A stretch of DNA of 64,000 nt from Penicillium oxalicum (Eukaryota > Ascomycota > Eurotiomycetes > Eurotiales > Aspergillaceae), in assembly GCF_001723175.1 (NCBI RefSeq), contig NC_064653.1, positions 2,418,001-2,482,000 of the forward strand. Reading direction: 5' to 3'. The position numbers were made by a program, and so were the translations under genes. Of this stretch, positions 26,501 to 39,900 are shown piece by piece (the stretch's first letter is position 1; every line of letters starts with the position of its first letter). Below the pieces are notes generated by a model. That model saw only the letters and a program-made list of their open reading frames with translations, did no database searches and was not told the origin of the DNA.

Positions 26501-27950
26501 GCAAGAAGAATGGACTTTCATTGTCTGTCCAGGACGTGCTTCGCAGTAAATCTGTTCGAGAGATGGCTTCGCGGGCTCGAGCCATTGACCATACTGCGGT
26601 ATATGACGAGGCCGTCGATGTGCCATTCAACTTGTCACCCATTCAGGCTCTTCATTACGGAGTCCGCGAAGAAGGACAAGGTCACTTCAATCAGGGAATC
26701 TTCACCCGCTTGAATAAGCCTCTTAGTGCGAAAGAACTCCGCCAGGCAATTGAGTCCCTCGTGTCCCACCACTCGATGCTGCGCGCTCGTTTTGAGGACT
26801 CCGGATTCGGTACGGCTTCGAAGCAGCGCATTACTGAAGACGTGAAAGGCTCCTACCGACTGCGAACAACGAGCGTTACAACTATTGAGGAAACAAAGCC
26901 GTTCGTCGCTGGCAGTCAAACATGCATCAACGCCTTTACCGGTCCTCTTCTCGCAGCTGACTACTTCGTGGTAGGCAAGGACTCACCTATCCACGTTCTC
27001 TCCATGACTGCGCACCACCTGGTTGTCGACATCGTTTCCTGGAGAATCATCCTCGAAGACTTGGAAGACCTCTTGCTGAACCCAGGAAAGGATCTGAGTG
27101 TCAATGCTTCTCTCCCATTCCAGAACTGGTGCAAGATGCAAGAGCAGCATTGCCATGCTCTTGTAGAAGAAGGAAAGGCAGCCACTGACCCTCTTCCAGA
27201 GATTGACTTCGGCTACTGGGGGCTGACAAATAAACAAACAAAGTACGGCGATGTCGATTGTGCATCATTTGAGATTGATAGCCAGCTATCTCGCAAAATC
27301 ATGATGGAATGCCACGACACTCTAAGCACTGAGCCTATTGATGTCTTTCTGGCTGCTATGCTCCACTCATTTGGGAGATCCTTTACGGACCGTCCCCTGC
27401 CAACAATCTACAATGAGGGTCACGGGCGCGAAGTCTGGGATTCATCCATTGATATTTCCCATACTGTGGGCTGGTTCACCATACTTCAACCAGTCTTCGT
27501 GGCCAATCACAGGTCCAGTGGTGCCATTGACACTCTTGTCCAGGTCAAAGACCTTCGTCGTCGTGTTTCCGACAATGGTCGCGCGGACTTTGCTATCAGG
27601 GCTTTGCAGTTGGGAGACAAAGGCGGTTCTGAGCACCCCCACCCGTTTGAGATGTCCTTCAATTACGTTGGTCAGCATCGCGATCTTCAGCGAACAGATG
27701 GACTCTTCCAGCTCGTGGACCAGATGGCCGGTGAAGCCGGCCGTGGAAGTGACGCAGCTGATTTTGGCAAGGACACCCCTCGCTTCGGGCTATTCGAGAT
27801 ATCCGCGATGGTTGTCAGTGGCAGAATTCGTTTCACGTTCTCGTTTAATAGGTTCATGCGTCATCAGGACCGCATTCGTGACTGGGTCTCAAATTGCCGG
27901 CAGGAGTTGATATCGCTGGCAGATCAATTGACGATACTTCCACCTCGCCC
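23561..27950 (+). other. NRPS module 1: half-C, A1, T1, E1
   Basis: The protein opens with only the C-terminal lobe of a condensation domain (23561 to about 24420; SVMQATWAMVLQYYIRSEHI) and no HHxxxDG, so it cannot condense. A1 (about 24440-26290) is intact: TSGSTGEPK split by the 164-nt intron, GYGPTEAS, YKTGDLVRY, GRKDTQVKVHGQRIELGE and SGKLDRK. Its pocket residues by eye are D-A-A-C-V-A-G-V-A-K, compatible with a hydrophobic residue. T1 has MGGDSIAAM near 26460. E1 (26625-27950) has HHLVVDIVSW, NEGHGRE, VGWFTI and FNYVG, so it should epimerise the first residue to D. Confidence 0.85.
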
Positions 27951-30900
27951 GACATTGAGTACATATCCTATGTTGTCCTTGACATATGACAATCTCGACA
28001 AAATGCTTTCGCAAAAACTACCCGCGATTGGTGTGTCATCTGCGGACATGATTGAAGACATCTATCCTTGTTCTCGAATGCAACAAGGCATTCTTCTCGG
28101 CCAGTCTCGCGACACTTCCTTTTACGCTGTCCACGACACGTTTGAGATTTGCGGTACCGGTTCGACGAGGCCCAATGTGGATCGGTTGATCGACGCGTGG
28201 GGTCGAGTGGTCGCTCACCATGGCATGTTTCGAACAATATTCGTCGAGGGTTTAACCCCACGTGAACCCTTGTGCCAGGTGGTGCTGAAGGAGTACAACT
28301 TAGTGCCTACCATGTTGTTTTCCACTGCAGAAAATGATGTCTTGGAAACATTTGACGCGCAATCCCCGAAGGACTACAGAGACAAAACTCCTGCCTACAG
28401 ATTCACAATTTGTGAGACACCTGGTCAGAGGCTCTTCTGCCGGATCGAGCTGAGCCATGCTGCTATGGATGGAAATTCCATTTCAATTCTCATGCGTGAC
28501 CTTCAACTCGCTTATGCTGGCAGGCTCGAGGAGAGCCGTCGGCCATTGTTCAAAGACTACATCTCTTATCTGCGGGATGCTCCACACAAACCAAGTCTCC
28601 AGTACTGGCGCTCGTACTTGTCCGGTGCTCGACCATGCATGTTCCCGAGCCTGACCGATGGAAAGAAATCCACCGAAAAGAGCCTACACTCTGTTCCGGT
28701 CAATTTCGAGGCTCTCAGTCAGCTGCAAAAGACCTGTGAGCAACAAGGCATCACATTATCGAATGTTTTCAACGCTGCATGGGGCCTTACTCTTCGCCTT
28801 TTTAGCGGCTCCGATGACGTTTGTTTCAGCTACATGGCCTCTCTCCGTGATGTTCCCGTTGATGGTGTGCAATGGGTGATTGGGCCTGTCATTAATCTCA
28901 TGATTTGTCGCATGAAGATTACTCCCAGTTCACGGCTCATCGATGTGCTTGAGCAAATTCAAAATGACTATGTGGAGAGTCTGCCGTATCGGCATAGCTC
29001 TCTTATTGATATACAGCATGCGCTCGCATTATCTGATGCCTCCCTTTTCAATTCTGGTGTCTCATATCGCCGACTTCCTAACACAAGGGATGTTTTGAGC
29101 ACAGATATTGAGTGTGTCGAAGTTGGTTCTATCCACGATCCTGCCGAATTCCCGGTGTTCGTGAACATTGAGGCCACGGACACGCAAGCGAAGATTGACC
29201 TCAATTACTGGACCACTCATTTGTCTGATGTGCAGGCAACAAACGTTGCCAACACTTATGTTCGCTGTCTCGAAATGATCATGACCGAAAGCAACACAAG
29301 CGTGAGTCAACTTGACTGTGTGAGCGCTCTGAACAAAGCGCAGATTCGAAAGTGGAACACCAAAATGTCACCAAAATCCGTTGACCAGTGCGCTTATGAA
29401 GTCATTCAAAAGATGGCCAGATCTCAGCCCAACTCCTTGGCAGTCGCGGGATGGGATGGGGATCTTACTTTCTCCAAACTCGATCAGTTCTCGTCGAGAC
29501 TTGCCAGCTACTTGGTCACTTTCGGTGTTGGTCCTGGTAGTTTGATTCCTATCTGTTTTGATAAGTCTGTTTGGAACGTTGTTTCTATGCTTGCCGTCAT
29601 GAAGGCCGGAGGTGGTTGTATCCCCATTGATGGTACCGCAACCGTTGGTCTCATCGAACAATGGGTTCTTGATCATTCTGTTCAAGTCGCACTGGCTTCG
29701 CCCGAAAAGTCACACATCCTCGATGAAGTCATCCCATACGTGGTTCCCGTTAGCGAATCATTGTTGGAGTACCTTAACGACGAGCCCCTTCCATTGACAG
29801 CCGCTTATTCCGACCCGGCTTATGTCGCATTCACTTCTGGAACCTCGTGTCGTGCTCGTGGCGTTGTGCTCGAGCACAGAGAGATTATGACCCGCGCGGA
29901 AGCGTTCGCGTCTTCTCTCGGCCTCTCTGATTCCTCCCGAACTTTGCAATTTGCAGCCCACACCTCAGACCTCTTCTTGCTCGAAGTCTTTGGAACGTTC
30001 AGCTGTGGAGGTTGTCTATGCATTCCAGCTGATATTGAGCAAAGTAATCTTGCTGCGTCTATTAGTGTCCTCGATGCCACTGTCGTATGTATGACTCCCA
30101 CTATTGCAAGGCTTCTCAATCCGAGGGATATCTCCAGCCTCAACACTTTGGCTTTTGTGGGAGAAGTTTCTTCCCAAAGTTTGCTTCAAATGTGGGCTTC
30201 CAATCACATTGAAAGACACATCTTTTTCGGAAACACAGAAGCATCATCAGCCTCATTCCACTGCAGGGTCAGCGACGAGACGGTGGAGGGCTGTCTCGGA
30301 TTTGTTGTATCTGGTGTACCATGGGTGGTTGACCCAACCAACCACAATGCCCTGGTACCAATTGGAGCTGTTGGTGAACTCGCTGTCGAGGGCCCTATTG
30401 TTGCGCGCCGGTACCTGACGGGTGCGCAAGAAAATGAAAGTGAATTCTTCGAGAACCCAGCTTGGGCATCGACATTCCACAATCCTCAGTACCGCAAATT
30501 CCACAAGACTGGCGACCTTGTGCGATACAATGCGGACGGGTCTCTCCTCTTCTTGGGACGCAAGACAGCCTCCAGCAAGACCTCAGACTTTCTGGATGTG
30601 TCTCAGTTCATTGAGAAATTCTTTGATATGAAGCGAATTTCAGTGGTTGACCGAGTCGCTGTGGGCGAGGAAAGCCAACCTGTCGCCGTTGCCTTCATCA
30701 GTCCATTACAGTCCTCAGTTGACTCTACAAGTGTCGCCCTCATTGCCGAGTCTACGCCTGACATGAAATCAATGGCTATGTCTTTGCATTCCCAGCTGGC
30801 CAGTCATTACCCAACTAACAAGGTTCCGAGTTTTTACGTTCATGTCTCTTCAATTCCTTTGACACCCTTTGGCAAGCTAAACCACCAGGTATTGAGAAGC

Positions 30901-33900
30901 CAACTGCAGACTCTCGATGGTTCGCACTGGCAGTCTTTCAATATCAAGAATTTGGCAAAAAATTCTTCTGTTGATACACCATCCACCAGCCATGAGAGCT
31001 GGGATAGTCGGATCAAGTTCTGGAAGGAGTACCTGGATGGTCTCGAACCATGCAACTTCCCGTCTCTTTCACATGAAGCTGGCTCTCAAGAGACATTTAC
31101 GTCAACACTCAAGATCTCCGCGCCAAAACTTCATGCTTTCAGCAAAGTTCCTGGTTTGTCAGTGAGGATAATCCTCCAAACCGCTTGGGCTATTGTGCTC
31201 AGATGCTATACTGGCTCTGATGATGTCTGTTTTGGCATCTCAAACGACGGCGACAACATCTCCACCTCAGTTTGCCGGTATCAGTTGAATGACGGCCTTA
31301 CTTTAAGTCAACTGTTCCAAACCTGCCAGGCTGAACTTGACAAGGCATCTGAAAACCACGCGAGCATCTCCGAGCTGCAAAATGAGCTCGGCTTCAACGA
31401 TATCGCTTTTTTCAACTCACACTTGGCCTACCACACAACCTCGGCTGTGTCTTCGGACAAAATCACCTCGTCTGATTTGGCCGACGCATGCAAAATTATA
31501 GTGACAGCTGTAGTTTGTGAGGACACTGCCAACGTTCACTTCAGCTTCTCCTGCAGCATCATTACCCCCTCTCAAGCATCCTACGTTGTTGATACTTTTG
31601 ATCATATTCTCGACGAAATAACATGCAATTGGTCGGAGCAGCAGACGCTGAGCAACTTGGACCTGCTTCCTGAACGATCAATTCGACAAATCCGTGACTG
31701 GAACTCGTTCCAGCCCCCAAGAGTTGAAAAATGTGCAGATGACTTGATCAAACAACAAGCTCTCCTGCATCCCAGGGCGGAGGCTATCTGCTCTTGGGAT
31801 AAAAACTTCACATTTGGCCAACTTGAAATTGTTGCTGGTCGCCTTGGCCGTTACCTCACAAATTTGAGAGTGAAGCCCGAGGTATTTGTTGTGCTTTGCT
31901 TCGAGAAGTCAGCATGGGCAGTTGTCGCCCAAGTGGCCGTTCTTAAAGCTGGTGGTGCATTTGTCTCCATTGACCCAACTCATCCCGAAGCACGGATGAA
32001 GACTCTCATTGATGAAATTGGTGCCGATATTGTGCTCTGCTCCCCCTCCCTTCAACCAAAACTTTCTAAGCTATGCAAGAAAGCATTTGCTGTCTCGCAA
32101 AAGTCAATCTCCCAGCTTCCTGAGTCGCCGCTGGCGCTTACGCCAGTCCGACCTTCGCCTCACAACGCGGCATATGCGATTTTCACCTCCGGAACTACTG
32201 GAAAGCCAAAGGCAACTGTGGTCGAGCATATCGGTTTGAGTACAACAGCCATGGCGATGATGAATGCGCTTCACATGGACTCTCAGACACGCGCTTTGCA
32301 ATTCTCGAATTACACTTTCGACGTCAGCGTGATGGAGATTCTAATGGTACTGATGACAGGTGGCTGTGTTTGCGTGCCGAGTGAAGAGGAGCGAATGAAC
32401 AATCTCGTTGGCGCCGTTCACCGCATGAATGTAAACTATCTGGCTACGCCTCCTGCCATCATGAACACGCTTGACCCGAAGAGTGTGCCTAAGTTGAAGA
32501 CAATCATCACTGGAGGTGAAAAGATGCCTTCGTACCACATCGACCGCTGGCATGACCGGTTCGTCGTCAATGCTTACGGACCGTCTGAAGCTGCTGTTTG
32601 TGCCACCACGGGTGTGAAAGTTGACTGGGAAGGAAATCGAGTCAACGACGATCCAACTTCTATCGGCGTCGCAGTCAATTGCCGAATCTGGATTGTGGAT
32701 CCTAACAACTACAATCGCCTACTCCCTGTTGGTGCTGTTGGCGAGATGCTGCTTGAGGGCAGCACCATTTCACGTGGCTATCTGGGAAATCCCGAGAAGA
32801 CTAAAGCAGTTTTCGTTGAAGACCCGGAATGGAGTCGACGAGATGACCTGGCCGACCTGTTTAAGCGTAAATACCGCATGTATCGCACTGGTGACTTGGC
32901 ACGATACAACCCTGATGGTTCTTTCTCTTTCATCTCGCGAAAGGATACACAAATCAAATTCAACGGCCAACGGATCGAACTGGAAGAAATTGAGCAGCAA
33001 TGCGTATCTTGCCTTCCTGAAGGGGCCCAAGTCGCAGTGGACGTTGTGGTACCCCAAGAGCGAAGCGTGGCTAAGAGTCTCGCTGCCTTCTTCACAGTCT
33101 ACGATCATGATTCTTTCCAAGGTGGCAGCAGCAATGAATTTGCGCCCACTATTCAGGGTGCCGATCCTCTGTTACTTCCAATTTCCATCTCCAACATGGA
33201 CACGATTCAAAAACTCAAAAGCTCTCTGCCCGATCTTCTACCTCAAAGCATCATGCCCAGATTGTTCTTCCCATTGCGGAATCTGCCTTTCACGTCCTCT
33301 GCCAAAATAGACCGTCGTCGCCTGCGGGCCATGGTCCAGACGTTGCCGGCGGATATTTTGAAATCATATGTTACATTTAAAACCACTTCTGGCGACGAGG
33401 TTTTGTGTTCGAATGGCGTCGATGTCAAACTTCGTGAACTTTGGGAAAGAACCCTTGATCTCAAACCCGGTTCTGTCAGTAACGATGATAGCTTCTTCGC
33501 TCTTGGTGGCGACTCTTTCACTGCGATGAACCTTGTTGGAGCTGCTCAGGCTGAAGGAATTTCACTCACGGTCGCAACTATCTTCAAAAATCCTGTCTTG
33601 GGTGCAATGGCACAGGCCTGCTCTGTTACTGCCGACATGGGGTCATCTGGGCCTTTATCAGTGAAGCCTTTCTCTCTTGTTCCGTCATCCGCCAACCTGG
33701 AAAGCCTACTTGACGAGATATCCGATGCATGTGGGTTGCAAAGAGATGCAATTGAGGACGTTTACCCATGCAGCGCTGTTCAGGAGGGTCTCTTGACTAT
33801 GTCAATCAAACAGCAGGGCGCTTACGTTGCACAGCCAGCTTTTCGCTTGGCGCAAGGTGCTGATCTCGCACGATTCAAGCACGCGTGGGAACAAACCGTG

Positions 33901-36900
33901 GATGACTTGGAAATCTTGAGGACCCGAATTCTCCACACAGAGGCAATGAAATTCACGCAGGTAGTGGTGAAGCACGCGCCAATCGACTGGATTTATGCTT
34001 CTTCATTTGAGGAATTACCGCATGACTGCATCAATCTTCCCAAACATGAAGGTGCTCCTTTAACTGGATACGCGATTGTTCAGCCACCTCAGTCTTCACC
34101 TTGCTACTTCGTTTGGTTTGTTCATCATTCTCTCTATGATGGCTCAAGCATTCCTCTAGTCTATCGGAGATTCGAAGAGAATTACAAGATGCTTCAGACA
34201 AAGGCTCCCGCTGCTTCTTACAACCTTTTCATCGACTACTTAGTCCATAAGGACATGGATGAGTCTGATAAATTTTGGAAGGAGTACCTTGCTGGAATTT
34301 CCGCCACTCCTTTCCCTCAAACTAAGAATCCGATGCCCGATGCTCTTCGCGCTGGAAACACTCAGCATCACACCATTGAGATTTCTCGACCCTCGGACTC
34401 CGTCGAGTTCACAGTTCCAGTTCTCCTTCGTGCCGCATGGGCCCTTGTGCTCTCAACTCACTCTGGTACAGGGGACATTTGCTTTGGCGAGACTTTGTCG
34501 GGTCGTAATATCGACCTACCTGGTGTTGGTGACATCGCAGGGCCGGTCCTGTCGACAGTCCCGACACGCATTTTGGTGAACCAAGATATGCCTATTGCCG
34601 AATTCCTCAATCACATCAATCAATCCACAAGCGACATGATACCTCATCTTCATTCTGGCCTTCAACGCATTCGCGCTATCAATCAGGATACATCCGCAGC
34701 CTGCGGATTCCAAAATTTGTTGGTCATTCAGTCTGCACATGGCCAGCTGGATAGCAACATTTGGGTTGATGAGGAAGTCAAGACTTCTGAAGACTTTTTC
34801 ACTCACCCCCTTGTCATTGAGTGTGGTATCTCGAAGAGCCATGTCAACTTCACTGTCCATCACGATGAACTCGTCATCAATGGCTGGCAAAGCAAACACT
34901 TGGCTGAGCAGTTTGGCCACGTCCTACGCCAACTCATCTCAACCCCCAAGACTAGCTCGGACAAGCTTAAGTCAATCGAAATGATCAGTCCCGAGGAGAA
35001 ACAGGAAGTCGCACGATGGAACCAGCGGGACATACCCTCTGTTGATCGCTGTGTCCATGACTACATCGAAGAGATGAGCTTGCAAACACCCAACGCCCCG
35101 GCAGTCTGCGCCTGGGATCAAGAGTTGACCTACAAGGAATTCTGGGAGGCCGCTTCCTCATTCGCCAACTATCTTGTATCTCGTGGTGTAGGCCTGGAAG
35201 TATTTGTCCCTGTTTGCCTTGACAAGTCTGCTTGGGCGATGGTTACACTCATCAGCATCTTGATCGCCGGTGGTGGCTACGTTCCTCTGGACCCTCATCA
35301 CCCAGTCTCTCGGCATGAAGAGATCTTGAAGGATGTTGGTGCGACTATGATTCTTTGCACACCCTCCTATAGCAACCGATACCGCCAAATTGTCAAGACT
35401 GTGATTCCTGTCAGCAAAGACACGTTGAGAGCCTATGGATCCTTGAACACTTCGAACTCAATCCGCAGAAAGGTCACCCACGCAAACATGGCCTACACTC
35501 TGTTCACCTCTGGATCCACCGGACGAGCGAAGGGTATTGTTGTCGAGCATCGCAATGCGGTTAGCAGTATCATGGCGTTTGGCCCGATGACTCTAATGGG
35601 ACCGCAATCCAGGGTCTTCCAGTTTGCCTCGCTGACTTTTGATGCCGCAATCATGGAAACTCTGGCCGTCCTCATGCTTGGCGGGTGCATTTGTGTTCCA
35701 AACGAGGATGAGCGGTTGAACGACGTCGCCGGTGCTATCCGCCGTCTCAACGTCACATGGACCTTCCTCACTCCTTCAATTGCAAGCATCATCGAGCCGT
35801 CTTCGGTTCCCTCCTTGAAGATCCTTGTCGTGGGCGGTGAAAAAATGTCTCAGGAGGTCATCACAAAATGGGCCAACTTGGTGCACCTCATGAACGGCTA
35901 TGGGCCCACAGAAACGGTCGTTTTCGCTGTGGTTGACACCGCAGTCGCATCTAGTCGTGACCCTGCACGAATTGGTTATGGTATTCCCTGCACATTGACC
36001 TGGATTGTTGATGCGGAAGACCACAATCGCCTTGCGCCACTGGGTGCGGTTGGTGAACTTGCACTTGAGGGTCCTGCTCTGGCACGGGAGTATCTCAAAA
36101 ACCCTGAGAAAAATGCCGAGGCCTTCATCATCGACCCTGCGTGGGTAGAAGACTTCCCCACATCCAGTGCCTCCTCCCGTCGGATCTACAAGACCGGCGA
36201 TCTTTGCTACTACAACCCTGATGGATCTATCGAGTATATTAGCCGTAAGGACCATCAAATCAAACTTCACGGTCAGCGAATGGAGCTTGGGGAAATCGAG
36301 CACCGACTTTCTGAGCATGCTGCAGTGCGTCATGCAGTGGTTATTCTGCCCAAAGTCGGTCCCCTGAAGCAACGTCTCGTTGCCGTATTGTCCGTCTCCG
36401 CCAGTGCTACCGACAACAAATTGATCTCAGACAAGGCATGTGAGCTTGTGGAGATGGGCGAGATGCAAAATGGAGGCCTGGACAAACTCGTCAACATTCA
36501 AAAAACTCTCGAATCTCAGCTTCCGGTCTACATGGTACCTCAAACATGGGCTCTGGTCAAGAAGCTTCCGATGCTTGTTTCAGGGAAACTTGATCGAAAG
36601 AAAATAGCTGCTTGGCTTGAAAGCATTGACGACGACTCCTACGAGCGTATCATGCAAGACTTCGACAATATGAAGCGAGGCGTGGTCCAGAACTCCGGAC
36701 CCACACAGGAGAAGGAGGGACCTGTGAAGATTCTTCGTGAGATCGTTTCGCAAGTGCTCAATATGTCCTTGCAAAAGGTTAACTTGGAGCGCTCATTTGT
36801 GAGCCTAGGTCAGTTGCCCCCAGTGACGAGCTTTGAGCCCTATTAATACTGACATTGGCATTTTTGTGCAGGTGGTGATAGCATCACTGGGATGGCTGTG

Positions 36901-39900
36901 ATTTCGAAAGCAAGAAGGCAAGGCCTAGTTGTGACATTGAATGATATTCTTCAATCCAAGTCTGTCAAGGAGCTGGCTCAGGCTGCTCAAGCAAGAACAC
37001 CTGCTTCGACTCGGCAGCAAGAAAAGACAGGCGAAGGGTTCGAATTGTCACCTATTCAAAGGCTGTACACCGGATCCTCAAACTTCTTCAAAGGCGAAGC
37101 TCGATTCAACCAGAGCATTACAGTCCGTATCGCTAGGAGAGTGGAAGGCGAGGTGCTTCGTCGCGCCATCAACGCCGTGACGAGCCACCATGCCATGTTG
37201 CATGCTCGTATTTACAAGCATGAAGGCAATTGGCAACAGAAGATTGTTGCAGTAAGTAACAGTACAGCTCGTCAGCTCATCATGTCACTAACCATGCGCA
37301 GGATGTGGATGATTCCTACCGGTTCCGTGTCCACTCCGTTAATGACACGCGGGCAATGATCCCAAAGATCGCCGACAGTCAGAATTGCCTCGACCCATTC
37401 AATGGTCCGATCTTTGCGGCCGACTTATTCAATTTGGAGACTGGAGGCCAAGTGCTTTTCCTTGTCGCTCACCACATGAACATTGACATGGTGTCATGGC
37501 GAATCATTCTCCAAGATCTGGAGGAGTTCATTGTTTCCGGATCACTCTCGGATGAGAAGGCTTTATCCTTCCAAACTTGGTGTGCTCTGCAAGCTGATCG
37601 TGCGAAGACTCACGATGCGGATCTTTCTCTTCCGTTTTCAACGAAATCAGCAGACCTGGGATACTGGGGGATGGCAGGTGTTGCCAACCAGTACGGTGAT
37701 CTACAGATGGATTCATTCACATTGAATGAAGAAACGACCAGGATTCTCCTCGACGATTGTCACCAAGCATTTGGCACTGATACTGTCGACATCCTGCTAA
37801 CGGCTATCATCCGCTCGTTCAAGCGAGTCTTCACAGACCGTGATGTCCCTACCATCTACAACGAAGGACACGGTCGGGAATCGTGGGATGCAAGCATCGA
37901 CCTCTCAAGGACAGTCGGGTGGTTCACGACAATGACTCCACTGGTTATCGCTGAGAAAGAAGGTATGATGAAACATGCATTATTTTCCCACTCAACAGAG
38001 AACAGTTCTGACTTTACCGCAGGGGACCTTGTCGACATCGTCAAGCGTGTCAAAGATACCCGTCGACGGATTGTTGATAACGGAAGACCATACTTTGCTA
38101 GAAGTCTTCTGCAATGCGGTCAAAGCTCTTCTGAGGATTTCGAGGTCCCCATGGAGATACTTTTTAATTATCTGGGAAAGCTCCAGCAGCTCGAGCGTGC
38201 AGACTCTCTTTTCCGCCATCATGGTGAGACCATCGTCAAAAGCTCTGATTTCGGTACTGCCGGCGATATGGGACCTGAAACTACCCGATTTGCGCTCTTC
38301 GAGCTCTCTGCTATTGTTGTCAAAGACTGCTTGAATGTTTCTTTTGCCTACAGCCGAAAAATGTCTCACAAGCTGAGCATCCAGAACTGGATTCGTCAGT
38401 GCAAGCAAACACTCGAGGTTGAGGTATCTATCCTCAAAAATACCCCCCCGGAGCCCACGCTTTCCGATTACCCTTTGCTTCCCGTCGATTACAGTAACCT
38501 ACGGACATTGTCCACGCTCACTTTCAGAAAGCTTGGCATTCGGAGCAAAGACGAGGTCGAAGACATATACCCCTGCTCTCCGATGCAAGAAGGATTGCTA
38601 TTGAGCCAGCTTCGTGACCCAAGTGCATACATGTTCCACACTATCTTTGAGATCAAAGATGCCCGATCTGGAAAAGTGGATCATGAGCGCCTAGCCAACT
38701 CATGGCAACTTTTGGTGGATCGTCATCCAGTCTTGCGCACAGTCTTCATTGACAGCACCTACAGTGGGGGTTCCTTTGATCAACTCGTTCTGCACGATAT
38801 TTCAGACAATGTCCTTCGTGTTGAGTGTCTGGACTCGCAGGCTGAGCAGAAACTCAAATCAATTTCGCTGCGTGACCTCAATGCTATGAGACCTGCGAAA
38901 CTGTCGCATCAGTTTACTGTTTGCAGAACCTCCGCTGGGCGTGTTGTGGTTAAAATTGAGATCAATCATGCCATCATTGACGGAGGTGGAGTCGACGTTC
39001 TCCTTCGTGATTTGGCTCTCGCTTATGATGGCCGACTTCCCGAAGGTTCTGGTCCGAAGTTCAGTGACTACATTCAGTTTATCAGGTCTCAAAGCCAGCA
39101 GTCTGCGCTCGCTCACTGGAAAGCCTATTTGACTGGGGTTCATCCTTGTCATGTTAAGTTTGCAACATCCCTGCGTCAAAAGAGGCAGCTCAAGGGCGTT
39201 CTGATGGAGTTCTCGCGTTATCCAGAGCTCCTCAAATTCTGCGAGCAGACTTCGGTCACCCTTGCCAATCTGACCTTGTCAGCTTGGGCAATCGTTTTGC
39301 GGGATCTCACGAGAAGCGACGATGTTTGCTTCGGATACTTGTCCGCTGGTCGAGATGCCCCCGTGAATGGCATACAGGACATGGTTGGCATCTTCATCAA
39401 CATGCTTTGCTGCAGAGTAAATTTCTCTGGTCACCAGACTCTATCAGATATATCAAAAAAGGTCAATGGTGACTACATCCGCAGCATTCCGCACCAAAGC
39501 TGTTCGCTCGCCAGCATCCAACATGAACTGGGCCGCCAAGGGCAGTCCCTCTTTAACACGACACTCTCTATTCAGAATCACGGAGTGGGAACAAATTCAA
39601 AGGAAAAGGGATTGACTTTCCATTTGCAACATGCACACGATCCCAGTGAAGTAAGTGTACCTGCGTATTCAAACGTTGAACATGCTCATGATGCTAACAC
39701 CTCGCAGTATGCTGTCACGGTGAACGTCGATATCTCCCGTGGCTCTGAAGGAATCATGCTTCGCTATTGGAATGATTTGGTCAGCGACGACCAAGCCCAG
39801 TGTATGGTGGATAGTATTGCCAAGGTTTTCGACGGATTCATTGACTCGCCATCCGCGACTATCTCATCACTAAGACTTGAAGCAAGTATGGTCGAGGACC

